Below, one piece after another: positions 1 to 8,843 of a stretch of 64,000 bases of DNA. Source of the DNA: Lachnospiraceae bacterium (GTDB lineage: Bacteria > Bacillota > Clostridia > Lachnospirales > Lachnospiraceae). The position numbers and the translations under genes are program-made. The stretch spans positions 1-64,000 of the forward strand of contig JAQUVX010000016.1 of NCBI GenBank assembly GCA_028693165.1, read 5' to 3'. Every line of letters starts with the position of its first letter. The stretch's first letter is position 1. Below the pieces are notes generated by a model that worked only from the letters and a program-made list of their open reading frames with translations, did not search any database and was not told the origin of the DNA.

Positions 1-100
1 GTTCTAACATATCACGATGTTCTGGATGCAATTCTAACAGTTCCGTATTGATTTTTAGCCTTGCAACATAATTTTCTATTGTTGGTTCCTTTTGAATCAT
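1..100 (-). CDS. Small phage protein, C-terminus outside window
   Basis: An ATG at 100-98 preceded by a good ribosome binding site (AAGGAAGGTG) opens a frame running off the left edge. The visible 33 codons begin MIQKEPTIENYVARL and are charged and helix-like. I do not recognise the family. It continues the leftward early operon of the prophage. Confidence 0.55.
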   Translation of the reverse strand, partial: MIQKEPTIENYVARLKINTELLELHPEHRDMLE

Positions 101-125
101 AATTCACCTTCCTTAAAACTTAATT

Positions 126-248
126 TTATTTGTGAAAGCTAATTGCTCCAGCTATTGCAAATAATGCTGCCGGAATCAATAAATTATCAGCTGCTCCACC
201 ACTAACATACCAAGCGCAAAGCAATAACCCCATTGCTATGTATCCCAT
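126..248 (-). CDS. Small hydrophobic phage protein (40 aa)
   Basis: ATG at 248-246 follows GAGGAGAAAAC, a strong ribosome binding site. The product starts MGYIAMGLLLCAWYVSGG and is almost entirely hydrophobic, with two short apolar stretches (about residues 2-15 and 23-37) separated by a Gly/Asp/Asn turn. It is probably a small membrane protein. No function is recognised. It lies between two other leftward phage genes. Confidence 0.55.
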   Translation of the reverse strand: MGYIAMGLLLCAWYVSGGAADNLLIPAALFAIAGAISFHK

Positions 249-271
249 GTTTTCTCCTCTAAAAATTTAAT

Positions 272-901
272 TTACTGTCCATTTCCCGCCCATTGCTCTG
301 CCATAGCTTTTGCAATTCCCGGAAATGTTTTTGCTCTTACTTTCGGATCCCGGCTTGATTTTAGTTTGTATTTTGTGTAAATTTGCGGATCTCTGTTGGC
401 AGATGTACTCCCTACCCACAATTCTTTAGGTTCAACCCAATATGTAGGAAGCAGCGGAGGCAAGCCCTTTAACCACAGACACGTTCTTTTCTTCCATGGA
501 TCGCCGAACATATATGGTTCTACTGCCTGCGTATATTTAGGCAACCCGAAGATCTTTAACATCGTTGGATTTTCAATAGCAACTCTTTCACAGTCTGTAA
601 ACAAAAACGCTTTGAAAAACTCTGCAGCTTTCTTTCCTTTTTCCCACCGCTCATGATCCTTTATGCTCCCATCATGGTTGAATAACCTGACCGCTCCAGC
701 TGCCGTTAGATATGTGCATGGTGGAAACGCAATTATCATATCCCAGTGCATCTTGAGCAGTTCCAGTACGTCAACTTGCAAATGCCACTCCGGGTGCCCA
801 CCTGAACACGCCTCTACATCGCAGCTGTAAGCCTCGTGCCCTAAATTACGCAATTCAACGGTCACTGCTTGGCTTTCCTCGCAGGCTACTAAAATTCTCA
901 T
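272..901 (-). CDS. C5-cytosine-methyltransferase-like phage protein
   Basis: This 209-aa product begins MRILVACEESQAVT, matching the first Rossmann strand and SAM-binding region of a family of short phage proteins usually annotated as DNA cytosine methyltransferase. A PPC motif at residues 60-62 (in IIAFPPCTYL) resembles the catalytic loop of C5-methyltransferases. The protein is much shorter than bacterial Dcm enzymes and has no evident target-recognition domain, so activity is inferred. The start at 901 is preferred over longer options because GGAG lies 9 nt upstream and similarity starts there. It closes the visible replication block. Confidence 0.7.
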   Translation of the reverse strand: MRILVACEESQAVTVELRNLGHEAYSCDVEACSGGHPEWHLQVDVLELLKMHWDMIIAFPPCTYLTAAGAVRLFNHDGSIKDHERWEKGKKAAEFFKAFLFTDCERVAIENPTMLKIFGLPKYTQAVEPYMFGDPWKKRTCLWLKGLPPLLPTYWVEPKELWVGSTSANRDPQIYTKYKLKSSRDPKVRAKTFPGIAKAMAEQWAGNGQ

Positions 902-929
902 TGTCTTTTTCTCCAAAAACTTAATTTTC

Positions 930-1481
930 CTACGACTCTCCATGCCGCTCCAGAATCTCGACTCCATGTTTCAACAGCTCGTTTAACGCTTTATGCGTAG
1001 CGTCTGCCCACCGATCATATGCATCACACGTTCCAAAACATTCCTGCTCAAACGCTTCGCCCCGTAAGGCATTCACAGCCTTCCCACAATGTTTGCAAGG
1101 TTTATCCATTTTTGCTTCTCCCTCCTTCAAATCTTTATTTAAAGCATCTTTTAATTCTTCATATACTTCAGCCATCGCCCATAGATTTCTATAAAATAAT
1201 GCTACAAATCCTTGGAAGCAATCAACATCGTAGCTACACCAATCGAACATTGTTTCATCAAATTCTTCGTCGTCAGTAAAGAAACTTTCATCTACGGAAT
1301 CTTTGTATTTTCCTCTGTCAAATTCCTTCACTATCCTTCTTGCATAATCTCTCGCTGTTACATCTTCATCGTAATTTCGATACCACGCTTCTCCGTCTTT
1401 TGCATAGCAAGAATTTGTGGCAAGTTCAATCGTGTCCATATCTTGCACTGGTTTGTTGCAAATAACGTGACTATATTTCAT
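930..1481 (-). CDS. Hypothetical phage protein with zinc-ribbon-like cysteines
   Basis: The 183-aa product is acidic and Tyr/Phe-rich. Near its C-terminus it has CKHC (residues 129-132) with further cysteines at about 148 and 152, a possible zinc-binding knuckle. GGAGGTGAAACA precedes the ATG. It sits in the leftward early operon, 28 nt before the methyltransferase-like gene. I do not recognise a characterised family. Confidence 0.7.
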   Translation of the reverse strand: MKYSHVICNKPVQDMDTIELATNSCYAKDGEAWYRNYDEDVTARDYARRIVKEFDRGKYKDSVDESFFTDDEEFDETMFDWCSYDVDCFQGFVALFYRNLWAMAEVYEELKDALNKDLKEGEAKMDKPCKHCGKAVNALRGEAFEQECFGTCDAYDRWADATHKALNELLKHGVEILERHGES

Positions 1482-1499
1482 TGTTTCACCTCCAGAAAT

Positions 1500-1787
1500 T
1501 TAATTTGCTTCATATTCACGTATCTTCTCTTCCAATTCTAAAAGTTCATTTTCAAAACATTTTTCCACATTCTCACGCAAGCTATCATCCATTTTTTTAA
1601 ATTTCTTGCAATACTGTTCATGGTCAATGTTTCTGCTTCGTGATGGGATCATGTCTCCACATACAATACTTTTTCTCGCTAATTCGAGTACGTACTTTGC
1701 GTATTCAATGTTTTTTTCTCCTACTCTCACAGGAATCGCCCAGTGCATAGAATTTTTGCATTTACAGCATTTAACTTTTTTACTCAT
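1500..1787 (-). CDS. Hypothetical phage protein, cysteine-rich N-terminus
   Basis: The 95-aa product starts MSKKVKCCKCKNSMHWAIPV, with three cysteines in the first ten residues and more at about 43 and 60, suggesting metal binding. The C-terminal third is acidic and probably a coiled coil (ENELLELEEKIREYE). AAAGGAGTGAATCT lies ahead of the ATG. It belongs to the leftward phage operon; function unknown. Confidence 0.65.
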   Translation of the reverse strand: MSKKVKCCKCKNSMHWAIPVRVGEKNIEYAKYVLELARKSIVCGDMIPSRSRNIDHEQYCKKFKKMDDSLRENVEKCFENELLELEEKIREYEAN

Positions 1788-1824
1788 AGATTCACTCCTT
1801 TTAATGCCTTAATAAAAGCCCTCT

Positions 1825-1983
1825 CTAACGTCTCCTCACAATCTCCCACCACTCCGCCGCCTGCTCCAATGTCAACTCCTGGGTGCCGCACAGCCCAAAA
1901 TGCTCCAGGCACTCCAATACCAGCTCATGCTGCGGTGTCCGGCTGCGCTCTGCCAGGCGGCGTAGGTAATCTGATACGGTCAA
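1825..1983 (-). CDS. Small phage protein with TTG start (52 aa)
   Basis: A TTG start at 1983-1981 directly abuts the TAA of the upstream gene and is preceded by GGGAGGTG inside that gene's end. The product begins LTVSDYLRRLAERSRTPQ and ends AAEWWEIVRRR; it is a compact, mostly helical, charged protein. The tight stop-start junction and ribosome binding site make it likely to be real although it is short. Function not recognised. Confidence 0.5.
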   Translation of the reverse strand: MTVSDYLRRLAERSRTPQHELVLECLEHFGLCGTQELTLEQAAEWWEIVRRR

Positions 1984-2190
1984 TTACACCTCCCGCAGCA
2001 CATCCCGCATAACCGCCAGATTGCTGTCCATATGTACATTGACATCTCTTGTGCCGCCATTGATATACCGGATCTGTACTGTGTCATCATTCAGGTACTT
2101 GATGTCTTCCAGTTCCGGCATCTCTCCACTCATCAGTATCGCTTTTTTCAAATGTAACAACATTACTGTCGTATTATAATTTTCCTTCAT
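1984..2190 (-). CDS. Hypothetical phage protein (68 aa)
   Basis: The product starts MKENYNTTVMLLHLKKAIL and contains a predicted beta-hairpin segment (DTVQIRYINGGTRDVNVHMD). The start overlaps the stop of the SNF2 helicase gene in an ATGA arrangement, with GAGGAGACAAG as ribosome binding site. It is translationally coupled inside the early operon. No family is recognised. Confidence 0.65.
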   Translation of the reverse strand: MKENYNTTVMLLHLKKAILMSGEMPELEDIKYLNDDTVQIRYINGGTRDVNVHMDSNLAVMRDVLREV

Positions 2191-3581
2191 CTTGTCTCCT
2201 CTTTGATTTTCCGTATCCTTGCTTTCAAGGACTCCATTACCCAGTTCTGTACATCGTCCTTCCGCTGCAGCGCCTGCATCACGTCCTCATCTCGGGTGCC
2301 GGTGCATACCAGGTGGTGGACGATCACCTTGTCCTGCTGGCCCTGCCGGTGCAGCCGTTTATTTGCCTGGGTGTACAGTTCATAGTTCCATGTAAGCCCG
2401 AACCAGATCACGTGATTTCCACCTTGCTGCAGGTTCAGCCCGTAGGCCGCGCTGGCCGGATGGGCAAGCAGTACATCGATCCTGCGTGCATTCCAGTCAT
2501 CCTCATCCTGCGGCGTCTTCAGTTCCCGGATTCGCAGTCCGGATTTCTCCAGGGCCTTCAGGATCCTCGTTCGATCGTGCTGGTAATTATAAAACACCAA
2601 CGCCGGTTTCCCCTGCAGGGATTCGACCAGCTCCAGGAATGCTTCGATTTTGCAGCCATGGATCTCATGCACCTGACGATCCTCATCATACAGGGCACCG
2701 TTGGCTAGCTGCAGAAGTTTGTTGCTCAGTGCCGCAGCACTGGTCACGCTGATGTCCGTTTCATCCTCCGGAAGCTCCAGCACCATTTTTCGCTCAAGCT
2801 CGTAATAAGCCTTCAATGATTTGGCATCCAGCTCCACCGGGATCTCGTGGTAGGTGATATCCGGAAGCTGCAAATAATCCTCGGACTTCATGCTGATGCA
2901 GATGTCAGAAATCTTCTGCAGGATCGCCGGCTCTGTCCCCGGTTTTGCCTCGTAGCTGTACACCATGCCATCAGCTCCACGCTTGTCCGGCTGAAAGTAC
3001 CGTTCCCGGAACTGGCTATATCGCTTTCCCAGTCGATCCCCACCGTCCAGTAAAAACACCTGCGCCCACAGGTCAGCCAGTCCATTGGGGGACGGTGTCC
3101 CGGTCAGCTCCACCAGACGATCGATGTGACTGCTTACCCCCGCAAGGGCTTTAAACCGTTTCGCGCTATGGCTCTTGAAGCTGCTGGACTCGTCCACAAC
3201 CACCATGTCAAACGGCCATGCGTTCCGGTAATAATCTACCAGCCATACCACGTTCTCGCGGTTGGTGATGTAGATGTCCGCCGGTGTGTTCAGCGCCCGT
3301 ATCCGCTTCGCCTGACTGCCAAGCACCGGCGATACCCGCAGCAGCTTCGTGTGATCCCATTTGTCCTTCTCTCTGGTCCAGGTACCCTCTGCCACTTTCT
3401 TCGGTGCAATCACGAGAACCTTTCGGACAAGGAACCGGTTGTATTTCAGCTCCCGGATGGCCGTCAGCGTGGTAACCGTTTTCCCAAGGCCTTAACCCAT
3501 ATCTAAGAACAGGCCTAATTTTTTAATCTCAATGATCTGGTTGATACAATGCTGCTGATAGGCATGTGGCTTAAATATCAT
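2187..3581 (-). pseudogene. SNF2-family phage helicase, interrupted by TAA in Walker A
   Basis: Reading from the ATG at 3581 (AGAGAGGTG upstream), the frame encodes MIFKPHAYQQHCINQ..., then LFLDMG, then a TAA at 3494-3492, then GLGKTVTTLTAI in the same frame. Phage SNF2 helicases usually read DMGLGKT here, so the stop falls inside the nucleotide-binding loop, with one extra Gly codon. Downstream the rest is intact: VVVDESSSF (DEAH-like motif II), TGTPSPNG (motif III) and QANKRLHRQGQQ (motif VI). A 408-aa piece from an ATG at 3413 would lack the P-loop and so should not hydrolyse ATP. I infer a broken or very recently inactivated gene; a sequence error is possible. Confidence 0.75.
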
Positions 3582-3612
3582 TTGGCATCACCTCTCTTTC
3601 CAGCCATATTGG

Positions 3613-3930
3613 CTATAACCCGTATTTTTTATCCAATGCCCGACTCGTATCGCTGTATCCAAGGCCATGGAAGAACTGACTTAAACCTGTGATCCCTTTG
3701 ACCACAAACACAGCCTGCCCCAGATCCTGCAACCGCTGGATCTGTATCTGCTGCAGCGCTGACAGCTTCCCTGTGTCCGACTTCAGCTCCACAAAGATTG
3801 CTGGGCGCCCGGAGAAAATCACAATACGATCAGGCACCCCGTCGTTCCCGGGGCTTACCCACTTGTGGGCTCTGCCGCCCAGCTTCTTAACTTCGCTTAC
3901 CAGGATCTTCTCGATCTCTTTCTCGATCAT
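3613..3930 (-). CDS. VRR-NUC domain nuclease
   Basis: The 105-aa product is one VRR-NUC domain of the PD-(D/E)XK superfamily. The motif GVPDRIVIF followed by FVELK (about residues 30-50) carries the metal-binding Asp, Glu and Lys. Such stand-alone nucleases accompany the SNF2 helicase and polymerase in phage replication modules and probably cut branched or flap DNA. The ATG overlaps the upstream stop (ATGA), indicating coupling. Confidence 0.85.
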   Translation of the reverse strand: MIEKEIEKILVSEVKKLGGRAHKWVSPGNDGVPDRIVIFSGRPAIFVELKSDTGKLSALQQIQIQRLQDLGQAVFVVKGITGLSQFFHGLGYSDTSRALDKKYGL

Positions 3931-4136
3931 GCGTTCATCTCCTTCTCATACGCAGCCCAAAGTTTTTTAAACTCAGAGACCGCTTCTCTGCAAGCCCGTT
4001 TCGAATGTAAATACCCCACATATTCTTTTGCGGAATCAAGATCCGGAAAGTTTTTATCTTGCCGAGCGTCCCTGATAAAGTCACCCCTTGCACTATTTGT
4101 AACTCGCCTCGTAAATATCCATTCTTTAAACTTCAT
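3927..4136 (-). CDS. YozE-like SAM-fold small protein
   Basis: The 69-aa product has the pattern FKEWI...GDFIRDARQDKNFP...YVGYLHSKRAC...FKKLWAAYE, which matches YozE-type SAM-like small proteins found in Firmicutes and their phages. It is probably a helical DNA- or protein-binding adaptor. GAGGGAAAA precedes the ATG. It is the first gene after the noncoding gap that follows the VapE gene. The assignment rests on pattern resemblance only. Confidence 0.6.
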   Translation of the reverse strand: MKFKEWIFTRRVTNSARGDFIRDARQDKNFPDLDSAKEYVGYLHSKRACREAVSEFKKLWAAYEKEMNA

Positions 4137-4148
4137 TTTTCCCTCACT

Positions 4149-4373
4149 ACGTACACTACTACGCGCGTATGATGTGTATACATAGGTGCGTCAGGCATAA
4201 TACGTGTACGCCTATTCTATTTATTTTTATATTCCTATATACTAAAAGTAGTTATAGTAGTTGATTGTTAATAAACCCTTATTTTATATAGCTTTTTTCC
4301 AGCTACTTTCCATGCTACTTTCTATGCTACTTACTACCAACTATGCCTACCTTGCAAAGTAGTAAACTACTTT
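4149..4373. other. Noncoding AT-rich repeat region, candidate phage replication origin
   Basis: The 264-nt gap between the VapE primase-helicase gene and the next gene has no ORF. It contains three adjacent 12-nt repeats of the type GCTACTTTCYAT (4302-4313, 4314-4325 and a weaker copy at 4326-4337). A perfect inverted repeat AAAGTAG-TAAA-CTACTTT lies at 4356-4373. An AT-rich tract spans about 4210-4300. A second inverted pair (CGTACAC at 4150-4156, GTGTACG at 4204-4210) lies to the left. Iterons, AT-rich DNA and proximity to a primase-helicase suggest an origin; this is inference. Confidence 0.4.
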
Positions 4374-4400
4374 TGATCTTTTAGATGGTAGCTGATACTT

Positions 4401-6806
4401 TTAAATCCTTCTGAACCCTTTCTGATTTCCATATGGTTTCATAAGCCTTGCAGTTTTTATCCTTTCCCAGCCGGCCATATGTTCCATAATTCCGTTTATT
4501 TCTATGCTATCTATCCTTCTCATCCGATGTTTATCTGCTCCAAAGCACTCCACCCATATTTCAATCGCGCAGACTCTTTCTCTCCTCACTAAGCTGACTT
4601 CTTCGCTCATTGGCATCTGTCTACTCCAAAATGCCCTTCTTTGCCCGAGATCTATCTGATCCCAATTAGAAGGAATCGGTCTTTCCAAAAAATCCTGAAT
4701 TAATCCCTCTTTATCATTGCTTTCACGGTGCTCCTCTTGTGCAACTGCTGACAAATTTGCCAACTCTCCCGACATATACAGTGGTTCTCCCAGACTCCAA
4801 TACAGATACGCCTCCGCCCATATTTGATCCACTTCTCCTGGAAGCTCCTGCCACACAGACCGTGCAGGCGGATGAACTCCAACATCCACCGGCCAGAAGC
4901 GCCGATTTCCTGTCCTATCCTTTAAAAACTCTGAATCATTGCTGGTTCCAAAGAAAACACATCTTCTAGGATGCTCCTCTGTCCTTCTGCCATAAGCCGC
5001 CCGATAAATATCTGATTTTTTGCTTAAAAATTGCTTGACCGCGGAGGTCTCTTGCCGCGTCATAGCCGTAAGCTCACCTATTTCATTAATCCATGTGCCC
5101 TGTATAAGCTCTGCGGCTTCTTTACCTTCAAATGATGTAAGGGAGTCAGAAAACCAGCTTTTTCCCAAAACATTGAGAAATGTGCTCTTGCCAATTCCCT
5201 GTGGTCCCGTGAAAATAGGCATATAGTCATATTTAACTCCCGCCTGCATAGCACGAGCTACCGCAGCACAAAGTGCTTTGCGAATTACTGCCCTCGTATA
5301 CTTATTATCATCTGCCCCCAAATACTGTGAAAGCAAGGTGTCCACACGGCAAGTCCCATCCCATCTGAGATTCTTTAAGTAGTCCCTTACCTCGTTAATA
5401 GTATTTTGTCCGCCAACTATTGATAAGGCTGCTGAAAGCTTATCCTTTGATGGAATATGATAGTATGTTTCCATGTACCATAAGGCGCCATCATCGTCCC
5501 TGTCGACCCAGCGTCTTTTTTCTTCCCCTTTGTTCCACGGCAATGCCCCTAACACCAGTCCGCACCCCGCAAACTCATCTGTAACAATCCTCCCTTTTAA
5601 AAGTGGGTCATTCTGAAGGATAAGAACTAAATTGTTAATGGTTTTCTGATAGTTACCCACACCATCCACAGACAGGCTGCTGATCCATGTAAGATCATCC
5701 GCAGCGGGGGTTCCCGCAGCGACCTCCGGAAGTGCAAATGCCGCACGCGCCTCCTCATGCTTCTCTTTTGCGATCAGATCCGCTACCGGCTTATCATCCA
5801 GTGCCATCCGGCTCATGGCCACAAACGACGGCAGCTTGTTGACCGGGGTTCCGTCTTTTGCCTCATCATCCTTATCTCCGTACAGGTGCAGCCGGACCAG
5901 ATCAAAAGCATTGACCAGCTGCCCGGAGCATGGATCGGTGGCATGATGGGAATAAAGGAACAGATCCCCATCATATACGATCGCACCGCCGACGGTAGAG
6001 CCGCCAGTATAGGTATAGCGCCCCTGCATATCCGTTTCCTCATACATCCCCGGAATAAAACGATCCATTGCCTGTGTAATACTGTATGTCCGGCAGAATG
6101 CGCCGATGATACCACGCTTCCGTGTCGGATCCTCCTGCTTTGCCAGTCGTCTGCGCTCGATCGCATCCGTGCCGGGTACCTGCGGCCACTGTGCCACGTC
6201 GTGCCAGTCTCCGTACATCCCCAGAATCCCGTCCAGACTACAGAAGGGCTTATCATACACCTCGCAGACATAGACACTGTCACTGCTGCAGCTTGGCCAG
6301 TACATCAGCCTCGATGCCTCAAATGTAGTAGGATCACAGAACTCGATCCCGATCAGCGACGCCAGCTTGCGTGCCGCAGGCTCATACTCGTCCGCGGAGG
6401 CTGTCCGGTCGGCAGGAATGATGATGCGCAGCCTCGGTGCATACCCGGAGTGCTTCCGGGTACTGTAAACGGCTGCCGCACATCCCAAACCATCGATCCG
6501 GCGCAGGATATCCTCCGTCTGCCCGGAGGGAATGTTATCCAGATCCAACGTGATCAGATCCCGGCCCTCAACAAACGCCGCCTTCCGGCGATCATCGGTA
6601 AACGTACCACCGACAAAGCCACCGACATCCTTTAACTCGTCCTGCTGGGACTTCGGAAGGTTTAGGTATTCCTGCAGGGACTCTGTCCCTCTTACCGGTA
6701 TTCTCAGCTTTTCTACAAATTCAGACCACAGGATGCCGCTTTTTGGCCATTGCATGGCCTTTCGGCTTCCGCCGGTACTGATCTGCAGCTTCCGGTTATT
6801 CTGCAT
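4401..6806 (-). CDS. VapE-type phage primase-helicase
   Basis: The 801-aa protein has an N-terminal primase-like region with an LITLDLDNIP acidic motif (about residues 83-92) and ends in a virulence-associated-E superfamily ATPase. A P-loop GPQGIGKST is near residue 533, followed by an acidic motif (WINEIGELTAM) and an SNDSEFLKDRTGNRR sensor-like segment. These proteins prime and unwind DNA at phage replication origins. AGGAGGGG, overlapping the polymerase stop codon, serves as ribosome binding site. It lies next to the candidate origin. Length is normal for fused primase-VapE proteins. Confidence 0.85.
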   Translation of the reverse strand: MQNNRKLQISTGGSRKAMQWPKSGILWSEFVEKLRIPVRGTESLQEYLNLPKSQQDELKDVGGFVGGTFTDDRRKAAFVEGRDLITLDLDNIPSGQTEDILRRIDGLGCAAAVYSTRKHSGYAPRLRIIIPADRTASADEYEPAARKLASLIGIEFCDPTTFEASRLMYWPSCSSDSVYVCEVYDKPFCSLDGILGMYGDWHDVAQWPQVPGTDAIERRRLAKQEDPTRKRGIIGAFCRTYSITQAMDRFIPGMYEETDMQGRYTYTGGSTVGGAIVYDGDLFLYSHHATDPCSGQLVNAFDLVRLHLYGDKDDEAKDGTPVNKLPSFVAMSRMALDDKPVADLIAKEKHEEARAAFALPEVAAGTPAADDLTWISSLSVDGVGNYQKTINNLVLILQNDPLLKGRIVTDEFAGCGLVLGALPWNKGEEKRRWVDRDDDGALWYMETYYHIPSKDKLSAALSIVGGQNTINEVRDYLKNLRWDGTCRVDTLLSQYLGADDNKYTRAVIRKALCAAVARAMQAGVKYDYMPIFTGPQGIGKSTFLNVLGKSWFSDSLTSFEGKEAAELIQGTWINEIGELTAMTRQETSAVKQFLSKKSDIYRAAYGRRTEEHPRRCVFFGTSNDSEFLKDRTGNRRFWPVDVGVHPPARSVWQELPGEVDQIWAEAYLYWSLGEPLYMSGELANLSAVAQEEHRESNDKEGLIQDFLERPIPSNWDQIDLGQRRAFWSRQMPMSEEVSLVRRERVCAIEIWVECFGADKHRMRRIDSIEINGIMEHMAGWERIKTARLMKPYGNQKGFRRI

Positions 6807-6818
6807 TGTCTTCCCCTC

Positions 6819-8795
6819 CTAATCCTTCATATAATAATTACTTTCAAATCCGGCACCTTTCAGAATCAACCCCGGCGCCCAGGGAATCGGCTCGGCCATC
6901 AGATCACAGATCTCTTCCACGGTTGTTGTCATCGGTGCGTCGATGATCACCTCATCGTGCACATGGAATACAACTTGCAGGCCTTTTGCCACAACCCGTT
7001 CCAGTGTAACTGCCAGACAGTCCCGTGCGATCGCCTGCACGATGTTCTCGGTCATCTTTCCGCCGTAGGTGGATTCAACACCCCATTTCCGCGTCTGCTG
7101 TCCGATAGAGTAATAATGCACCGCCAGCTTCCCAAACTGATTTTCTTTTAAAAATGGCTTTGGGTAAAATAGTTTGCGGCCACTTGGCAGCTGCACGGTA
7201 AGAAAGATCTGGCCATAGATCACATCGCCCTCCAGAGCAAAGATCAGACCCCGGATCGCCTGCGGCTGCGCTGTCTGCATAACCGTCAGGATCGCCTGCT
7301 CAATGGCGTACCACAGATCACAGATCCTCCGGTTCGCCGCTCTCCACCGGTGCACGATATCCGGCAGCTCCTCTTCGGTCAGCCCGCTGCGGAGCGCGCC
7401 CATTGCAACCAGAGAATTGACGCCGCCCTGGTATCCAAGGGCAAGCGTTGCGACCTTGCCTTTCTGCCGCAGGGCATACTCCGCGTTTCCCTTGGCGATT
7501 TTCTCGATCGGAACATGGAACATCTGGGATGCTGTCGCCTCATAAATTTTCCCGTGTGTGGCAAATACTTCATTGACCCACTGCTCCCCGGCCAGCCACG
7601 CGATCACGCGGGCCTCGATGGCGGAGAAATCAGCCACCACAAATTTGTGCCCCTCTGAGGGGATGAATGCCGTCCGGATGAGCTGGGAAAGCGTATCCGG
7701 CACATTTCCGTACAGGATATGAATCCCCTCATAATTCTTCTGTTTGACCAGCTTTCTCGCGTAATCCAGTGTCTTGATATAGTTTCGTGGAAGGTTCTGC
7801 ATCTGCACCAAGCGCCCCGCCCATCTACCGGTGCGGTTCGCTCCGTAATACTGGGTAAGTCCCCGGACACGCTCGTCCTCGCATTTCGCCGTCTGCATAG
7901 CCACATACTTTTTGATAGAGGTTTTGCCAAGCTGCTGCCGGATCTCCAGCATACGCTGCACATGATCCGGGTTTTCTTTTCCCAGCAGATCAGATACCGT
8001 GGCTTTCTGAAGGTTCTCCGCTTCCACGTCATTATCCTGCAGCCACCTAAGCAGCTGCCCGGTGCTGTTCGGGTTGTCCAGCTTTGTAATCGCAATCGCT
8101 TCGTCCGTCAGCTTCTGCGTGCTGACTGCATCGATGTGTAATGCGCCATCGATCAGATCCGTATCGACCCGGACGCCATAGGTATTCATCCGGATGTCCA
8201 TCTGCCACTGCTGCTGCTCATACTCCGGCACAGGGAACAGGTTCAGACGCTTTAGGATCTCATGCTCTGTCACAACATCCTGCTTGCAGTAGTCCTTAAA
8301 CAGTTCCCATTTATCCGGATCATGCTTCGGCAGGTTCCACGTGCGCCCGCCATTGCTTTTTGTCGGCTTGCATGGAACACAGAAATACCGGATCAGTGCC
8401 TTGCCGGTTGCCAGCTTCTGCTTGTCCTGCGGAAGACCAATGGCTTTGCCCGTGGCGTCCAGACCCGCGGTGTATCCGCAGTACAGACCATGCGCCATAG
8501 TGCACTGCCACTGTTCCAGCGGAGTCTCAACCCCGGCTGTATTCAGGCAGTACCACTCGAAGGCTGCATTATATGCGTGCTTGATTACATTCGGATCAAG
8601 TAGAGCGCGTATGATCTTTTCAGGTACGTGTTCCCCATTTGCAAGATCTCTGATCTGAACCGGGTCATCGTTCCATTTATAGGCAAACAGAAGGATCTCA
8701 AAATCCGGAGATTGTGTGTACCGGTATAATCCGGCTTTTCCAATGTCCACACTGCTTCTGGTCTCAATATCAACCGACAGATGCTGCTTTTTCAT
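6819..8795 (-). CDS. Phage family A DNA polymerase
   Basis: The 658-aa protein has an N-terminal 3'-5' exonuclease motif (SVDIETRS; Asp9, Glu11). The family A polymerase domain shows motif A (VVADFSAIEARVIAW, about residue 390), a motif B-like RQKGKVATLALGYQGG segment and motif C HVHDEVIID near residue 613. There is no 5'-3' exonuclease domain, as usual for phage enzymes. It is presumably the replicative polymerase of the prophage. GAAGGAGAAGATC precedes the ATG. It is probably cotranscribed with the ssDNA-binding-type gene upstream and the primase downstream. Confidence 0.93.
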   Translation of the reverse strand: MKKQHLSVDIETRSSVDIGKAGLYRYTQSPDFEILLFAYKWNDDPVQIRDLANGEHVPEKIIRALLDPNVIKHAYNAAFEWYCLNTAGVETPLEQWQCTMAHGLYCGYTAGLDATGKAIGLPQDKQKLATGKALIRYFCVPCKPTKSNGGRTWNLPKHDPDKWELFKDYCKQDVVTEHEILKRLNLFPVPEYEQQQWQMDIRMNTYGVRVDTDLIDGALHIDAVSTQKLTDEAIAITKLDNPNSTGQLLRWLQDNDVEAENLQKATVSDLLGKENPDHVQRMLEIRQQLGKTSIKKYVAMQTAKCEDERVRGLTQYYGANRTGRWAGRLVQMQNLPRNYIKTLDYARKLVKQKNYEGIHILYGNVPDTLSQLIRTAFIPSEGHKFVVADFSAIEARVIAWLAGEQWVNEVFATHGKIYEATASQMFHVPIEKIAKGNAEYALRQKGKVATLALGYQGGVNSLVAMGALRSGLTEEELPDIVHRWRAANRRICDLWYAIEQAILTVMQTAQPQAIRGLIFALEGDVIYGQIFLTVQLPSGRKLFYPKPFLKENQFGKLAVHYYSIGQQTRKWGVESTYGGKMTENIVQAIARDCLAVTLERVVAKGLQVVFHVHDEVIIDAPMTTTVEEICDLMAEPIPWAPGLILKGAGFESNYYMKD

Positions 8796-8843
8796 GATCT
8801 TCTCCTTCCTTCTGTTAATCAGAGGGGCTTATGCCCCTCTTGG

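Noticed and set aside
3492-3494. TAA in the helicase considered as programmed recoding
   Set aside because: No slippery site, selenocysteine-type or other recoding signal is evident; a mutation is simpler.
5757-6635. 292-aa plus-strand frame
   Set aside because: Antisense to the VapE-type gene, no ribosome binding site and no recognisable domain.
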